Below the pieces are notes generated by a model. The model worked only from the letters and a program-made list of their open reading frames with translations, searched no databases and was not told where the DNA came from. The position numbers were made by a program, and so were the translations under genes. From positions 234,737 through 298,736 of the forward strand of contig VTPC01091068.1 in the NCBI GenBank assembly GCA_011009095.1: DNA of 64,000 nt. Direction: 5' to 3'. How positions within the stretch are numbered: position 1 is the stretch's first letter; each line of letters begins with the position of its first letter. Below are positions 11,890 to 24,822 of this stretch, piece by piece. The stretch is from Ignelater luminosus (Eukaryota; Arthropoda; Insecta; Coleoptera; Elateridae).

Positions 11890-14800
11890 TGGCAAAACAT
11901 GCAGTTGCTTGGTTATTCCTATTGTTGTTATTTCCTCAAAAATCAAATTATATTTCTTTCTATTATAAAAAGAAACAAACTATATGTTTCTATTCCTAAA
12001 CATTTGACAGACAGTATATTATTTGATGTAATTTCATGTTATTCTCTTATTATTAGTTTAGAAAATTTAGTCTTTAAAGTTTCATCTCAGGTACTTCTTG
12101 TTTGAACTTTGGTAGCTGTCATATGTTTCAAATGTTAATTTTAGGTATTGCAGTGAAAATCTCCTATCCTACTTGAGATTGTGGTAACAGAAAACAATTA
12201 ACCCAGGAAAATTAGAAACATTTGTACAAAAATCGGGAAAAGGTTTATATAAAACGGATTTTCTTCATGCTGGTCTAGGCAACAACATACTAAAATATTT
12301 GGGTTTACAACCCTGTGCGTCCTAAATTTCCAGGGCCTCGACGATGTAATGTTTCCCTCCTCCTGTAACCATAGCCTAAGAAAAGAAATTATAGGTAATT
12401 CTACATATTTTCAATACACAGTGCAAACAATACTATATGAGAAATATTATTGGCGGATGATGACTATATTGGCAACCTTGAAAAAATAGTTTCTTACTAA
12501 ACAGTGGTCAAGGTGAAACTCCTTGAATCTGACTGATTGAATCTATACGTACAGCTGTACCTTTCTACTGCCCCTGATTACATGTACTACAATCATCATA
12601 TTTAGAGACAACGTGTGGAATTGTCAACACCACAATACGCATCGAGCAATGTTATTTGTCAGGTAGTTTTGCGCTCACCATAGAAGAGGAAGGAAGAATT
12701 GGGCACCTCAAATTCTCAAACAGTTGCATCTTTTTAGTTCATCATAACCATTTAGAAATGAGAATTGGACATGTATGTTAAATGAACTTGTTTTCTCAAA
12801 ATCATTAACATTATTTCTTGTTTCTTTAATATTTCTGAAACAATATAGAATGATGAAATGGAATTGCTGTAGCTATAGTATCAGCTTCCGTACAAACTCT
12901 CATTTTTTATCAGATTTAACAGGGGCATCCACATCACGGAAATATTGTAAACTTTTGTGTTTGAACCTTCTGAACAAGAGGTTCCGAGAATCAATCGTTA
13001 TCGTTATACTTCAATTCAACATTTCCTACTCCATTCTAGACGCTGCCGCCGTTGTCTAATCGTTCGTGTGACCATGTCTTTAGCAACACCCAATTTCGCA
13101 GAAACAACATACTTACTATGCGTTCCAGTCTGGGAATACAGTACGGGAAAGATAAGTAATGTATTTCTTATGAGAGTTTGCACGACACTATAACCAGTTG
13201 TGTGATCATATAAATGTATCAAAGTGTTGAACTGTAGCATGAAAGACGTTTGGCAACTCCGTTGCTTATAAGAACCTGTACTATATTCTCAAAGTGAAAC
13301 GCATAGTAGGAGGTAAGATACATCAGAAATGACCTTTACCTAGCAGAGATAGACATTTAGAGGCTTATCTCTACAAATTCAACAATCATTACTGAGCAAC
13401 AGTAGAACTTTAACTACCTAATTGGTTTCAGGTTCTTCTAAAAGAGATTTTTAATTCCCGAGTTATTGGTACCTTATATATTCAAACAATGATGCGCTTT
13501 ACAATAAATTAGCAACCTGAAAAATCATTCCACCCATGTCCAATTAAAAAATAATTCAAAAAGAAAAACATTTTGGCTCAAAAGTAGATATAATAATGCA
13601 CTAATGCAAAAAATTATAAATTTTTCCTTTAAATCTTTAACTAGACAAACTTCATTACACATACAGTAAGAATAACTTAAAAATAATGAAAAATGAAATC
13701 AATATATGTAATTCTAAGAAATGGAATTGCCGTTACTGCACTGTTTAAAAATCCACTTATTTTTCATAACATAATTAGAGTACTTATTAGTTCATGCTTA
13801 ATGCATTATTCATCGTCGGAAATCATAATGCAATTTTTTAATTTAGATTTTCTTTTGTTCATTTCGAGACCATGACAAGTGGTTACTTTTAAATTCTAAT
13901 AAATCTTTGAATTTCTTAAATTACATTAATTAAACCAAACCATCTATAAACCACTTCTAGGAAAACCTTTTCAAACTGATTCTCTTTGACTTTTTTTATC
14001 TAACTTTTACTTCTTTCTTTTTCAATAAAACAATTCTGTTTAATAAAACAGTAGCGCACCACCACCACTAACGAGCGGTTATCCACTTAAAATTTTCGAG
14101 AAATTAAGCAGACGCCTGTCATTCAAGCTTATATAAGTAGTATCTATGCATGTATCTATGTCTGTATACAAAGAATGTTTCTATTTAAAAGCGTTTAGTC
14201 ACATTAAAAACGGTTCTCTGAAAGGGGTTGATTATTCATTTCATAATTCTACTAATTTTATTGAACAAAGGTGATGGACCGTATTTAATTTGACAAAATT
14301 CTAACTTTAGGTATATTCTTTATTATAGGGAGGTTGGTAAATACAGTTCCTGAACCACAAAAATTATTATAGTCATGATTCACGCCAATGCTTTTAAAGG
14401 TAATTTTATGTATCGCACTCAAAAGAATAGTAAACTTTTAGAATATTAGTTATTAATTTGTTAAAATGTTCTTTTAATAATTGATCAATGGATGTACTAA
14501 CTTAAATGTATCAGAAGTACCTATTCAATAATTAAAACAACTGAGATTGTTTTTCGATACTGTTGTAACTGAATAGGTATATGCATATTCTATTTAAAAA
14601 AAATAAACCAATATACATAAAAATACTAAACAGCTAGCAAAAATTTTGTAGGTTTTATAATAAAATATTAAAACATGAACATGTTAACACCTCAGTGTAA
14701 AACAAATAATAAATCTACGTATTTATATGGTAGAAATGGATAATAGAGAATTTCCCACTTCGATAATTTCCCAAAAAATTAAAACTTTCCTCTGAGAAAT

Positions 14801-15440
14801 CTCCGTTTGAATATTTTTAGAAATAGGAAATTATTGAAAACATTTTTAAAACGTTTTCTCAAAATGAAGAATGAATTCAAATTTAGGGCTATAACCCTTC
14901 CGACCTATGGAGTATTTCACAATCATTTGTACAGAGCTGTATGCAGTCATTCCCAATTTTGATGAAATCTCATCCCAAGGGTTACCCCGACCAAGATACA
15001 TAAAAGTGTGCAATATGATATTCTTGAGAATTCTCCAAATTCTTACTACAGGCTTACATATTTAGAAATTTTATATTATTGAAGGATTTGCTCTCGTTGC
15101 TACAAAAAATCTTATGTAGGGTGCTAACAGAAAATGTATACTTACATAATTTACAAAAACACAAATATCTGAATTAAATAAATTGAATTAGTAACAGGCA
15201 TAGGGGCCATACATTAGAGAGGTAGGTGTAATTAAATGATTTGAAAGAGCAATAAAATAACATTTAAAAAATAACAGTGCCGTGTGTAAAACAGCAGCAG
15301 AGGTAGGTATATGGAAAATTATAAAAAAAAACATAAATGCACTGAGCATTGGTATAATGAGGTTATAACCAAGAAATTTTAACTAAAAAGAAATTGTGGA
15401 CGACATATCTCAACGATAAGAGGAAACTAAATTATATTAA
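11890..15440. other. AT-rich intergenic DNA, no supported gene
   Basis: Short frames around 12.77-13.24 kb have more even base composition than their surroundings. A minus-strand frame there contains a weak helix-turn-helix-like stretch (AKLGVAKDMVTRTIRQRRQ) that could be a transposase scrap, but nothing I can name. No terminal repeats were found. Confidence 0.4.
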
Positions 15441-15454
15441 GTAACTATACGTCC

Positions 15455-15482
15455 AGAGAGAGAGAGAGAGAGAGAGAGACGG
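15455..15482. repeat. (GA)n microsatellite
   Basis: About 13 consecutive GA dinucleotides, immediately upstream of the LINE remnant. Confidence 0.95.
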
Positions 15483-15599
15483 AGGGGCAATCACAGATAA
15501 ACTGTTGCAGGAAAAACAGGGAGCTTGGAAGGCATTCGAAAACAAATTGGAGAAAAATAGCCAGGGTAATGTGAAATTAGAAAAGAAAAAAAGAAAAGA

Positions 15600-17480
15600 T
15601 TGAAATGAAGGGATTAGATGTACGAACCACAAGAGTGGTAATTTATTGACAGCAGACAAACAAGTGGTAGCGAGATGGCAACAATATTTCGAAGAAAAGT
15701 TAAATTACAGAGAAAAATAAAACATGTTAAGCATTGAAAGTGAAAACAAAGTAGCGAGTACTGAAATAGCATTTTCGTAAATAGTGGGTGCATCAAAGCA
15801 ATTAAAAGTTGGGAAGGTACCAAGAAAAGCAGTAATGATAAAATATACGAGAGGAAAGACTACTGAATTGTTACACAAAATAATAAATACCGCATAGAAA
15901 ACTGGAATAATACCAAATGACTAGCCAGTGGCAGTGTGAAGATTACAGGGGCATTTTTTGAATGCGATAATACTAGAAAAGTGGCTAGGGCGGATTTTGA
16001 AGGTAATACTCACGGATAATAGAAAAGACGCGGTCAGTGCATTGAACGAAGCTTGACGTAAGCAAAGCCCCAAAAAACGCAAATGAAAGGAATGTTTTGC
16101 TTACATATGACGTTATATTATGGTGTGTTTTGTGCTGTTTTTTACTATTTTTGTTATAGAATAATACATAGTGTTCTTGTTTTCCCAGAAATGTAACGTG
16201 TACAAATTATGTTTTTTCGAAACCTTGAGAACCACAAAGCTTTTTATATTCTTCATACCCTTTTTTGTAATTAAATTTCAATCCCAGACCTCGACAACAA
16301 CACTAGCGCTTATGGAATGTGTGTGTATTACGCGAGAGGGAAAACGTCAGGATGAGGGATAGACTGAGGACTATCCTGACGTACACATTGACTGCGTCTT
16401 ATCTAATATCTGTGAACCCTCGGTGATATCCAATACCTGATTCAACTAGTAAATGAGCTATATTACGATGGAAGATCGCACTTGGGCTTTTTGGATCTAG
16501 AAGCACCGTTTAAAAATGCTGAAAACTAGAGGAGTAGAAAATAATCTGCTGAGGACAATTAAAATCATCTATAAAAACAAAAAGAAGACTATTAGAACAA
16601 ATAGCCTGCGGTGTTGACAAGAAGGCGTGCTTAGCTTACTATTATTTATTGCTCCAATGAATGAAATGGCAAAACAGTGTAATAAAGGCATAAAAAGATA
16701 AGTGTATTGTTCTGAAATGACATACTGTGTAGACTAGCTTGTAATAGTGTCAAACGCGGAGACGATGCCATAAGGAAACCTGAACATATGAAAAAAAAAT
16801 ACATACATTAAGGGTTATAACTCGAATATAATACGGGAAAGAGAGAAAGTATGGTAATCTGTAAACCAAAGCAAGAAATACCTATAACATTGACCTACCG
16901 GGGTTAGAAAACCTCGGGTTTGGCAAAATTCCAATTGGCGGCGCAATGACCATAGGAGTTGAAGCCACGAAATCCAAGGAAACCACGACGTAAAGCCTCA
17001 GCCACAAAACAAGCTATAACATTCAATAATAAGGAAGTAAGCAAGCACGAAGTTTAGGTATTTAATGCCAGTAATAAACATACAATAAGAAACAGAACCA
17101 GAAATCAGTGCAAGAATTCAAAGTATCATCAAGTTATATTAGGCTTTAAGCAAAGCTTTAATTAGAAAGAAAGAAGTCAGTTTAGAGATAAAAGCAAAGA
17201 TATTTAACTGTGTATACATACCAATACTGATTTATGGGATAGTTTAATGTTAGTGCAGCTAGTGGAGAATCGAACAAAGACAATTAATGTAGTTTGGACA
17301 TTTAGTCTAAATGGGAGATAACAGGCAACTAAAGACAATGAAACTAAATAGGAAGAAGGGAGGCAGGCCTCTTAGGAAGTAGAATAGCAAAATAACCAAG
17401 ATACTGGGCACGAGAAACTAAACTGGAAGCAGGGAGAAAATCTTTGAAATTTCTTGTGGAAAGTCTCTGTGAATTTATCT
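15600..17480 (+). mobile_element. Degenerate non-LTR retrotransposon (LINE) remnant
   Basis: Fragmentary plus-strand reading gives a block like NLLTADKQVVARWQQYFEE near 15.65 kb, typical of the linker before LINE reverse transcriptase. Near 16.48-16.66 kb there is a run resembling the RT finger/palm region (NNLLRTIKIIYKNKKK, then a QEGVLS block). Further scraps follow to 17.45 kb. Stops and frameshifts interrupt every few dozen codons, so this is a dead copy. The family (RTE/CR1/Jockey-like) cannot be fixed by eye. No poly-A tail or target duplication was identified. Confidence 0.6.
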
Positions 17481-17489
17481 TTGTAAGTT

Positions 17490-19858
17490 TTACCATCGTT
17501 ATCTTAAGACTTTTCTAAGAAAATCAACTTCCTTTGTTGAGATTGCCTTGATGCTAAACCTATACAGCTATATCGAAAGTCTTAGTGTTCAATTAAACAA
17601 AAAGAATCAGGTTAGGTATGGACTCATCTGGCAATGATCTTCTATGGGGAAGGATAAGAGATTAAAAATGAGATTTTTAGAAAATGCTTAATAATAAATC
17701 GTGCGAAGCATCATTTTCCTTTATTTTTTATGCTGATTTTAAATCTTGAGTGAACTCTTTATGACTGGTCCAATTGATAAATTTTTTGTAAAAGGTGAAG
17801 GAGTGGAAGACCAATTGATAGCCAAAGAATATCCTGGTGTTACTAAAGCAAACATAAAGGTAGTCTGGTAAAAGTAATTTAAGAATTTGCTTTTAATCTA
17901 AGAATTAAATAAAGTCTTTATATTAAACTAGATAAAACTTAATCTAAGTACAAACCCCAATCAAATGGGAACATTATTTAGAAGTTGCTACTGCATAATT
18001 CTTAAACAATTACAATTACATTATTTTCTTCAGTTAGTTCTGGTTTAAAGAACTAGATAAATAATTGGTAATTTATTAAAATACTGAATTCTGGAATACT
18101 CGTCAGTTCTGTAATTGTAACTAGTAAATACGTATGTTTTAAATTACGGAATATAAAGTTTCATAATTGGGTCTGTATAATGTTGAAAAATGACAAGTTA
18201 TAAGATAGTAATTAAAGTGTTTGTTGATTTTTTAACTGCCAAAAAGAAGGTTATACATAATGTACTTTTTGTTTTATACATTTTTTTATGAAAAAGTAAT
18301 CGTTAATTTATCATAAGACTGTGACCAATGATCATTGCCAGAATTTTTATTAATAACATCTCGCTTTTTAGTGATAACTAGGTTTGATAAAGATTAATCG
18401 TTTTGTTATTTACCACAACTCTTTTTAACGTTCCACTTATACAAATCATTAAAAACTGTTCCCTAAAATTTATTTACAATTAAAATTAATAATGCGTAAA
18501 AAAAGTATTATCTATAATAAATAATCTAGGATGGATACATTAGAAATATTAAGCATTCAAATCATCTTTGCTAAGTTTTTAACATCTTAAAAAAGAAGAT
18601 ATATGCAGCCTATTCTAGTGGAAAGCAATAGAAAATTAACATAACAGGTTGAAATCACGTGAAATTATGTTATTGAAATGTTTTTGCTTCTTCAATATTT
18701 TTTGGTATTTTCAATTTTTTCTAAAGTTCACCTAAAAATATAAAACAATTATATGTTAGTTAACAAATACCAACTTATATAATCATATTGCAAAGTAATC
18801 CATCATAGTGGGTGTGGTATGATTTAATAAATAAATAAAACACCTTTATCTGCCCACGATAATTATTTATTTATTAAATTATATAATCATCATTAAAACT
18901 TTTTAATGTCACATCTATTTTCTGTATATCCTTTATTTTGTTTTATTAAACAAAAATTATTTTTATATAGTACTTATAACAATTTATTAACAAGCTAACA
19001 TAACAACAATCATAATAACAAGGTGATTTGTATTTTCAACTAATCAAAATTTATTATTGTTCTGGTAGAAGATTTTTTTATTAATCCACGCCTTTAATTG
19101 GTTTTACCAAGCAATTTTTTCCCAAGAAGTTATTTAAATTAATAATGAATTCTCAAATATATGGTTTTTCGATGTTTTTTTTTTATTTTTCTACGTTAGA
19201 TACGTCATAATTCATAAACCTGTATGTGGCGCCAAGAATGTTTTATTTAAAATAGGGTTATATAAAATAACTGTATTTTTCTACACTATTCCTACAACAT
19301 TCATCCGTGTACTTAAGAAACTGTTTTAGATATGTAGATTTGTATCCATTTCAAAGTTTGCAGAACTCTTAAAGAAAGAGGGAAAATTAGAAAGACAATG
19401 AACTCATTTTGTTAGGGTCTTATAAATCAGTTTCAGGTGCAATAAACACTTTTAACAAATCAAAATCGGAAAAAGCAATGTCCGTACTACAGGCTGGAAG
19501 TAATAAAGTGTTGCTTAATTTCAATTATTTCTTTTTCTTAGAAAAATCACGATAACGCACGAATAAAAACTTTATACGTTGAAACAAACAAAAGACCAAA
19601 AATGGGTTAACTGAAAACAAGTTAATTGTTCTACAATACACCTAATGCACTTAAAAGGTTAACTTTATTTGAAACATAGCACAATTTATAAGAAGTAGAA
19701 TAAATAGAAAGGCAGGGATTTGATTATCTTTACATTGGAATTAATTGTTCGGTGTTATTTCTACTTGTCTTTTCAATGTCTCAATCAGGTGTTTCGTGCC
19801 AAGTTAATATATATATCTAACAGATAAAATTGTGTTACTCTACCTATGTTATGTATTA
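17490..19858. other. AT-rich intergenic DNA
   Basis: No open frame of note. A short hairpin lies at about 18820-18885, where a ttaataaataaat-type arm is inverted as atttatttattaa around a ~25-base loop. Confidence 0.5.
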
Positions 19859-19860
19859 TA

Positions 19861-21165
19861 AAGGGTTTTCCAATAAGAGGTGTTATTTTGATATTCAAAG
19901 AAAAGTGCCATTTTTTAATATAAATGATCGGATGTTTATTTCATTATAAAGAGGAAGGTATGCCGTTAATAGTGGAAAATAACATCAGGCAAATGACCAC
20001 CACGACCACGCTTACAGGACAATATCCTTTTCATGAAATTTTCCATAACCAAATCGCAAAGTGGCTGCCCTATGTCCTCGATAGCCTCACGAATTCCATC
20101 TTTGAGGTCTTGAATCGACGCTGGGCTGTTGGCGTAGACCTTCTCTTTCACGTGGCCCCAAAGAAAGAAGTCGCAAGGTGTTAAATCACAAGATCTCGGT
20201 GACCAATTGTGATCACCTCTTCGAGAGATAACACGGTCCGGAGACTTTTTCCGTAAAAGATCAATGGTTTCGTTGCTTGTGTGGCACGTAGCGCCGTCTT
20301 GTTGAAAGTAAACGTTGTCCAGATCAATACCATCCAATTCCGGTCATAAAAAATCGTTAATCATCTCTCGATAGCGCAATCCAGTCACCGTAACTGTTGC
20401 TCCAGCCTCATTTTCGAAAAAGTAAGGTCCAATGACTCCGCCGGACCATAAACCGCACCAAACAGTCACACGTTGAGGATAGAGAGACTTTTCAACAATA
20501 ACTCTTGGATTTTCTGAGCCCCAGATCCGACAATTTTGCTTGTTGACGAAGCCACCGAGGTGGAAATGGGCCTCATCACTCAAGATGATTTTTCGATGGA
20601 ATTCTGGATCATTTTCATGCATTTCAACGACCCAATCAGCAAAGACACGACGTTGTTGATGATCGGCCGGCTTGAGTTCTTGTGTTAACTGGACTTTATA
20701 AGCCTTAAGACCCAAATCTTTATGCAAAATACGGTGTAATGACGTTTGTGGAATGGCTAATTCCAAAGAACGACGAGGAATGGACAAACCTGGGTTTTCT
20801 TTAACACTTTCGGCTACAACAGCAATATTCTCGGCTGTTCTTGAGCGACGTGCACGGGTTTTATTCTTCACATCACTAACTCGTCCCAAGAGCTCGAATT
20901 TTTTCACCAATTTCTGTATTGCGGTCCGACAAGGTGCTTCACGGTGACCCAAAAATGTTCGAGTTTTACGAACCGTCTCTGCCAAATTTTCACCATTTTT
21001 ATAGTGAATTTTAATAATTTCAATGCGTTGTTGAAGCGTGTATCGTTCCATATTTATTAATGGCGTAGTTTCTACTTGTCAAATGTCAAAAAATGATAGC
21101 TTCAAAAGTGACATCTACCGAAATAGCGGGCTATTCAAAATAACACCTCTTATTGGAAAACCCTT
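19861..21165 (-). mobile_element. Near-intact mariner-superfamily transposon with TA target duplication
   Basis: The ends are perfect inverted repeats of about 29 bp starting AAGGGTTTTCCAATAAGAGG. They are flanked by TA at 19859-19860 and 21166-21167, the Tc1/mariner target duplication. The 1305-bp element contains one transposase gene (minus strand, 21051-19966) whose only visible lesion is one in-frame TGA. Identical ends and an almost open gene indicate recent insertion. Confidence 0.93.
19966..21051 (-). pseudogene. mariner transposase, one in-frame stop
   Basis: It would encode about 361 aa. The start is the ATG at 21051 (MERYTLQQRIEIIKIHY). An N-terminal helix-turn-helix region (about 1-110) is followed by the catalytic domain. 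The first Asp is in LSDEAHFHLGG, the second in YFQQDGATCHT, and the third in CDLTPCDFFLWG. I count 41 residues between the second Asp and the Asp of CDFF, the spacing reported for rosa-group (DD41D) mariners. The frame is continuous across 20344-20346, where TGA replaces what should be Trp in the family's FFWP-type block, then stays open to the TAA at 19966-19968. A single base change therefore separates it from an open frame; as it stands the catalytic domain is truncated before the second Asp. Confidence 0.9.
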
Positions 21166-21167
21166 TA

Positions 21168-21690
21168 GTAATTGACGACGACGATTACTTCATGTAATGT
21201 GTAATAATCTAAACCCAAGCTTTACAGTAGAATTCAAATGTACAAGAATATATTCGGCGACTTTTTCCTAAACGTGAAATTTTTTTTCATTACCAGGTAG
21301 ATAGCAGATACAGTTCAGTGCAAGCTAAGAATTGGTGGAAATATTTGAAACATTGTTCTAGTTAACCTAGTAAATCCCAAAAGATTCCCTTTGGTGAAAA
21401 GCCTCCATCTTAGATTTGACCTTTCTGGGTGTAGCGCTTGAAGTTAATTTTTGCACAAACTTTAAAACTTTGATAATTTTAACAGAAAATTTAAAATGTG
21501 TAATCAAAATGAAAGAGCACACAAAAAGCTTTCGATATGCAACCGTCTGTACAAGCGACAAGTTTTCATTGAAAACACGTATTGATGATTTGCTGAAGCA
21601 AGAATGATTGTCAATACATTGCGTGTTGTAAACTTTGCGATGCAAAATGTGTGCTGAGGACGAATATGCTGATTTCAATCCTTCCGGAAC
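21168..21690. other. Intergenic DNA, no supported gene
   Basis: Overlapping frames of 60-100 codons exist on both strands at 21.37-21.68 kb but show no family resemblance. They are treated as chance. Confidence 0.4.
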
Positions 21691-22210
21691 CTAAAACTGC
21701 TGTAGAAGTTCTTCTCACCGACAACTTGTGAATGTGGAGTTACCGACTCGACGGAATACCAGGTCCAGGTTGGAGTGGATTTATAGACGCCGCGACAGTA
21801 TTATGCCGTCAACAACCTTTACCGTTCGTCAATCTTACACACTCAGATCTTACTACCATTTACACTTGTCTCCTCCCTGCAGTTGAAGAATGAAGAAGAA
21901 AAAATCAATCATCTTGTGTGGTGATATTTGATCAATTGCGAAAGCACTTAACATGGTTCTAGCAGCTGGAGCAGACAATCCGCTATCATGTCCTGCTCAT
22001 GTTTTTCAAGCGATTATGCAAAAGATACGGTAGTTCATATGATGTCTACGACTGATCTATCCGTACGCATTTGCTGGCATAAGTTGTCCTGGCAATCCTG
22101 GTTTTACTGCATACTGAACTACTTCAAGAGAGTCCCTAGAAACCATCTGCACCTATGAACGCCTCACCGACGCGACGCTTCAAGTTTGTTGGATGACAAG
22201 TTAGAGGAAG
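21690..22210 (+). pseudogene. Fragment possibly of the same repeat-borne protein family as 535-1473
   Basis: Plus-strand reading gives a block like GIPGPGWSGFIDAATVLCRQ followed by PFVNLTHSDLTTIYTCLL, and after a stop or frameshift VLAAGADNPLSC. This arrangement (a PFIN..PTD..TIYT block before a segment about a 'bought or sold' substrate position) is what I recall from the N-terminal half of the uncharacterised invertebrate family whose C-terminal half contains TGHFPYAKS and TIEQTLMR. Local GC is clearly higher than its surroundings, which also suggests former coding DNA. Multiple stops make it a remnant. The link to the 1-kb copy is an inference. Confidence 0.4.
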
Positions 22211-22449
22211 TGCTGCGTCTTGTCGCACTGCTAAGTTGGAGTGCAATACTTCAAAATAGTCAACATTTATCTACAGCAAACGTTTAGACTAAAAGAAATC
22301 ATGATTCCGTCAGAATTTAGCCAATTTGTCAACCAAGACTATTTCACTCTTCAAATTTTAGTCACGGATATGGACTCACACGACAATCGAGCAAGTACTG
22401 ATACTTACTGCAGGAGGACTGGCGTACCGACGCGGGATGTCTGAGAAAA

Positions 22450-24690
22450 TTATTGCTTGCTGCGTGTTTGTCACACCTGCGCTGCATCATAAAACATCAT
22501 TGATGTGATCGAAACTTTCAGTGGTGTTTTTTTCGAAACGTTTGACTATATCAAAATTATGTGCTTTTTGGCTACACCTTAAATTTGATAGACTTTAATT
22601 TTGATTGATACGATGACAAATAAGTTGCCAGAAATGCACGCGAAACTATATTTTGACATTTTGTTCGTCTTAAGATTTCTATTAAAGTTACCAAAGTTTT
22701 GAAATGAACTTGATGTGCAATTTGTTTAAGCAAGAAACGCGAAATCCAATATGGCCACTTTTCCCCAAAGTGGATTCTTCGGGATTTTAAGTATGTTAAC
22801 TAAAACATTGTTTTGAACATCTCTACCACTTTTCAGGTTGTTAATCCAAGTCTGGATCAAAACCTGGTTGCACTGGACTAGCGCTGGATGTTTCAAGTCT
22901 CTTGTGTTTTAAGTATCAGAGGATAAAAGATCCCAACAGTAAAAAAGGGAAATAATGTTTCCTAATCAGAACCATTCAAACAGTCAAATATATTCATATT
23001 TACATGACATTCAATAAAATTAGAACTTTACCCTGCATTAGTAAAAAATTATCTCTGCATAAACAATGAAATGGTTGGTTCTAAAGTTATTTATATAAGC
23101 CTTCTTAGTACTTGCACTTATTGAACTTATTGGATAAATGGGTTCTATGAAGATTGAAAACGACAGGGTCTTAACCAAAAAGGAATGAACTAAACTCTAA
23201 GTGGGATATTGATATCGATCAGTATTTTTGTCACAGTAGATAATTTTATCAAACGACAGTAGAAATCAAATATTTGTGCAACTTAGTACATAACGACAAT
23301 CACACTATGTAGGAATGTAGGAAAAATAACCTATTTTGCAAGAAATGAATAAGAGTCATTTCGTGATGAAAAACAGACAAATGCTTGTGTTAATGTTACT
23401 ATAGAAGAAGAATTATAAGAGTAGCAATAAAACTGCAAATGAGAACTAGGGCTGAGCGAACAGTTAAGTAAATAAAGTAAGTCATGGTTAAAGCAAAGCC
23501 TATGGAAAATCTGATAGAATATTATGCATGATGGAACGCAATTTGCAAGGGAATCACGAAAAAGAATATTCACCAAAATCTTGATATTCACCCCTAAGTA
23601 AATTGTTGATGTTATTCATAAATAGATTTGGCATCCAAACAATATTCACAAAGAAGCAATACAACAGAACGAAGTGCATATAGTAAGATAGAGAGGAAGA
23701 TAAAGATACCTAATGAAACATTCAGGACAATGCGTTTGGGATAATGTAGTATAAACTATCTGTTATGATAAAATTAAAGATTCTTCCATTATTTTAGTTT
23801 CATCTTTCTGGAATATTTGTTTATGGTGCCCGCCTATTCAGTAATTGTAACCATTGTAACCGATTAGTATAGGTTTGTCAATAGTCTCTAAAGTTAACAA
23901 TTTTTAAATATTAGAAAATTCTACAAATTATAACTTATAACGTTATAACCTAGTAAGATTACTATCAACTTTTGTAGTAAATTATCTAAGAAAATCTCTG
24001 TACCAGTCTTATATTTACATATTACGTTTTGAATTTACTTGATTATCTCCTACATAAAATTAAATTAGAGATGACTCCAATTTACCCACCATGGTATTAT
24101 CTAATAATATTTAATAATGTTCAGAGAAAAGAATAAAAATATAATCTTTTGGTAAACTGTGATCTATAATAACACCTTTCTACAAAAGTGATATTTAACA
24201 TAAAAACTGTTTAACTTCAAGCACTTCAAGTAAATATTAGGCTGTTTGATTTTAAACCATTATTTGCAGTACTTTTCTTTTGAAAGCAAAATTAGCTCTG
24301 GGATTTCTAACGTGTTTATGTGCAAAAACTAAAGCAATTATTTAATTATCAAATAAAGCAACCTTTAACATTAAATGAATGTTTCCTTCTTATGAGTTAT
24401 GACTGGTGCTCGTTAATGTTGCTCATTCTTCTGTGCATTGATTTTCTTAAATTGTTATATCAAAACATTGACTATTTAAGGACATTTAATTCTTATTATA
24501 CATTTTTACGATTGCATAAGAATTGAATGTTTGCATTTTAATCAAGACCATAACAGATATTATCACGTGTCTAGCCAAGTTAATTATATGCATTTGACAT
24601 AATGAAATATTTCCGCAAAAACACTGATAAGTATGTAATTAATTGGTAACATTTTACAGAAATTACACCGTATAACATCAATTTTATACA
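22450..24690. other. AT-rich intergenic DNA, no gene seen
   Basis: No convincing coding frame or repeat ends. If the exon at 24703-24822 is real, its downstream exons would have to lie here or further left, but none is recognisable. Confidence 0.45.
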
Positions 24691-24702
24691 GCAATCACCT
24701 AC

Positions 24703-24822
24703 CTGTAAAGGACATCGTTGCATGCAGTGATGTTCCACATCAATATCCAGCAGCTCGGTTAAAGCTGTTGTAAAGTTCAACAAATTAATTGCAAATATTA
24801 TTACGTATAGTTGAGTATACAT
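24703..24822 (-). CDS. Possible first coding exon of a small secreted protein (unidentified)
   Basis: From ATG at 24822 the frame gives a typical signal peptide (MYTQLYVIIFAINLLNFTTA) followed by a short acidic, Cys-containing stretch ending HHCMQRCPLQ. The sequence CAG|GTAGGTG at 24703/24702 is a good splice donor leaving phase 0, so the remaining protein would lie in other exons to the left. I did not find them. Such an exon fits a secreted, disulphide-bonded protein, but the family is unknown and the exon could be chance. The support is the coincidence of signal peptide, cysteines and donor. Confidence 0.3.

Noticed and set aside
13016..13240. Minus-strand frame with a helix-turn-helix-like stretch
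   Set aside because: Only about 20 residues look transposase-like, with no catalytic motifs or terminal repeats nearby.
20753..20947. Plus-strand 64-codon frame
   Set aside because: Antisense shadow of the mariner transposase.
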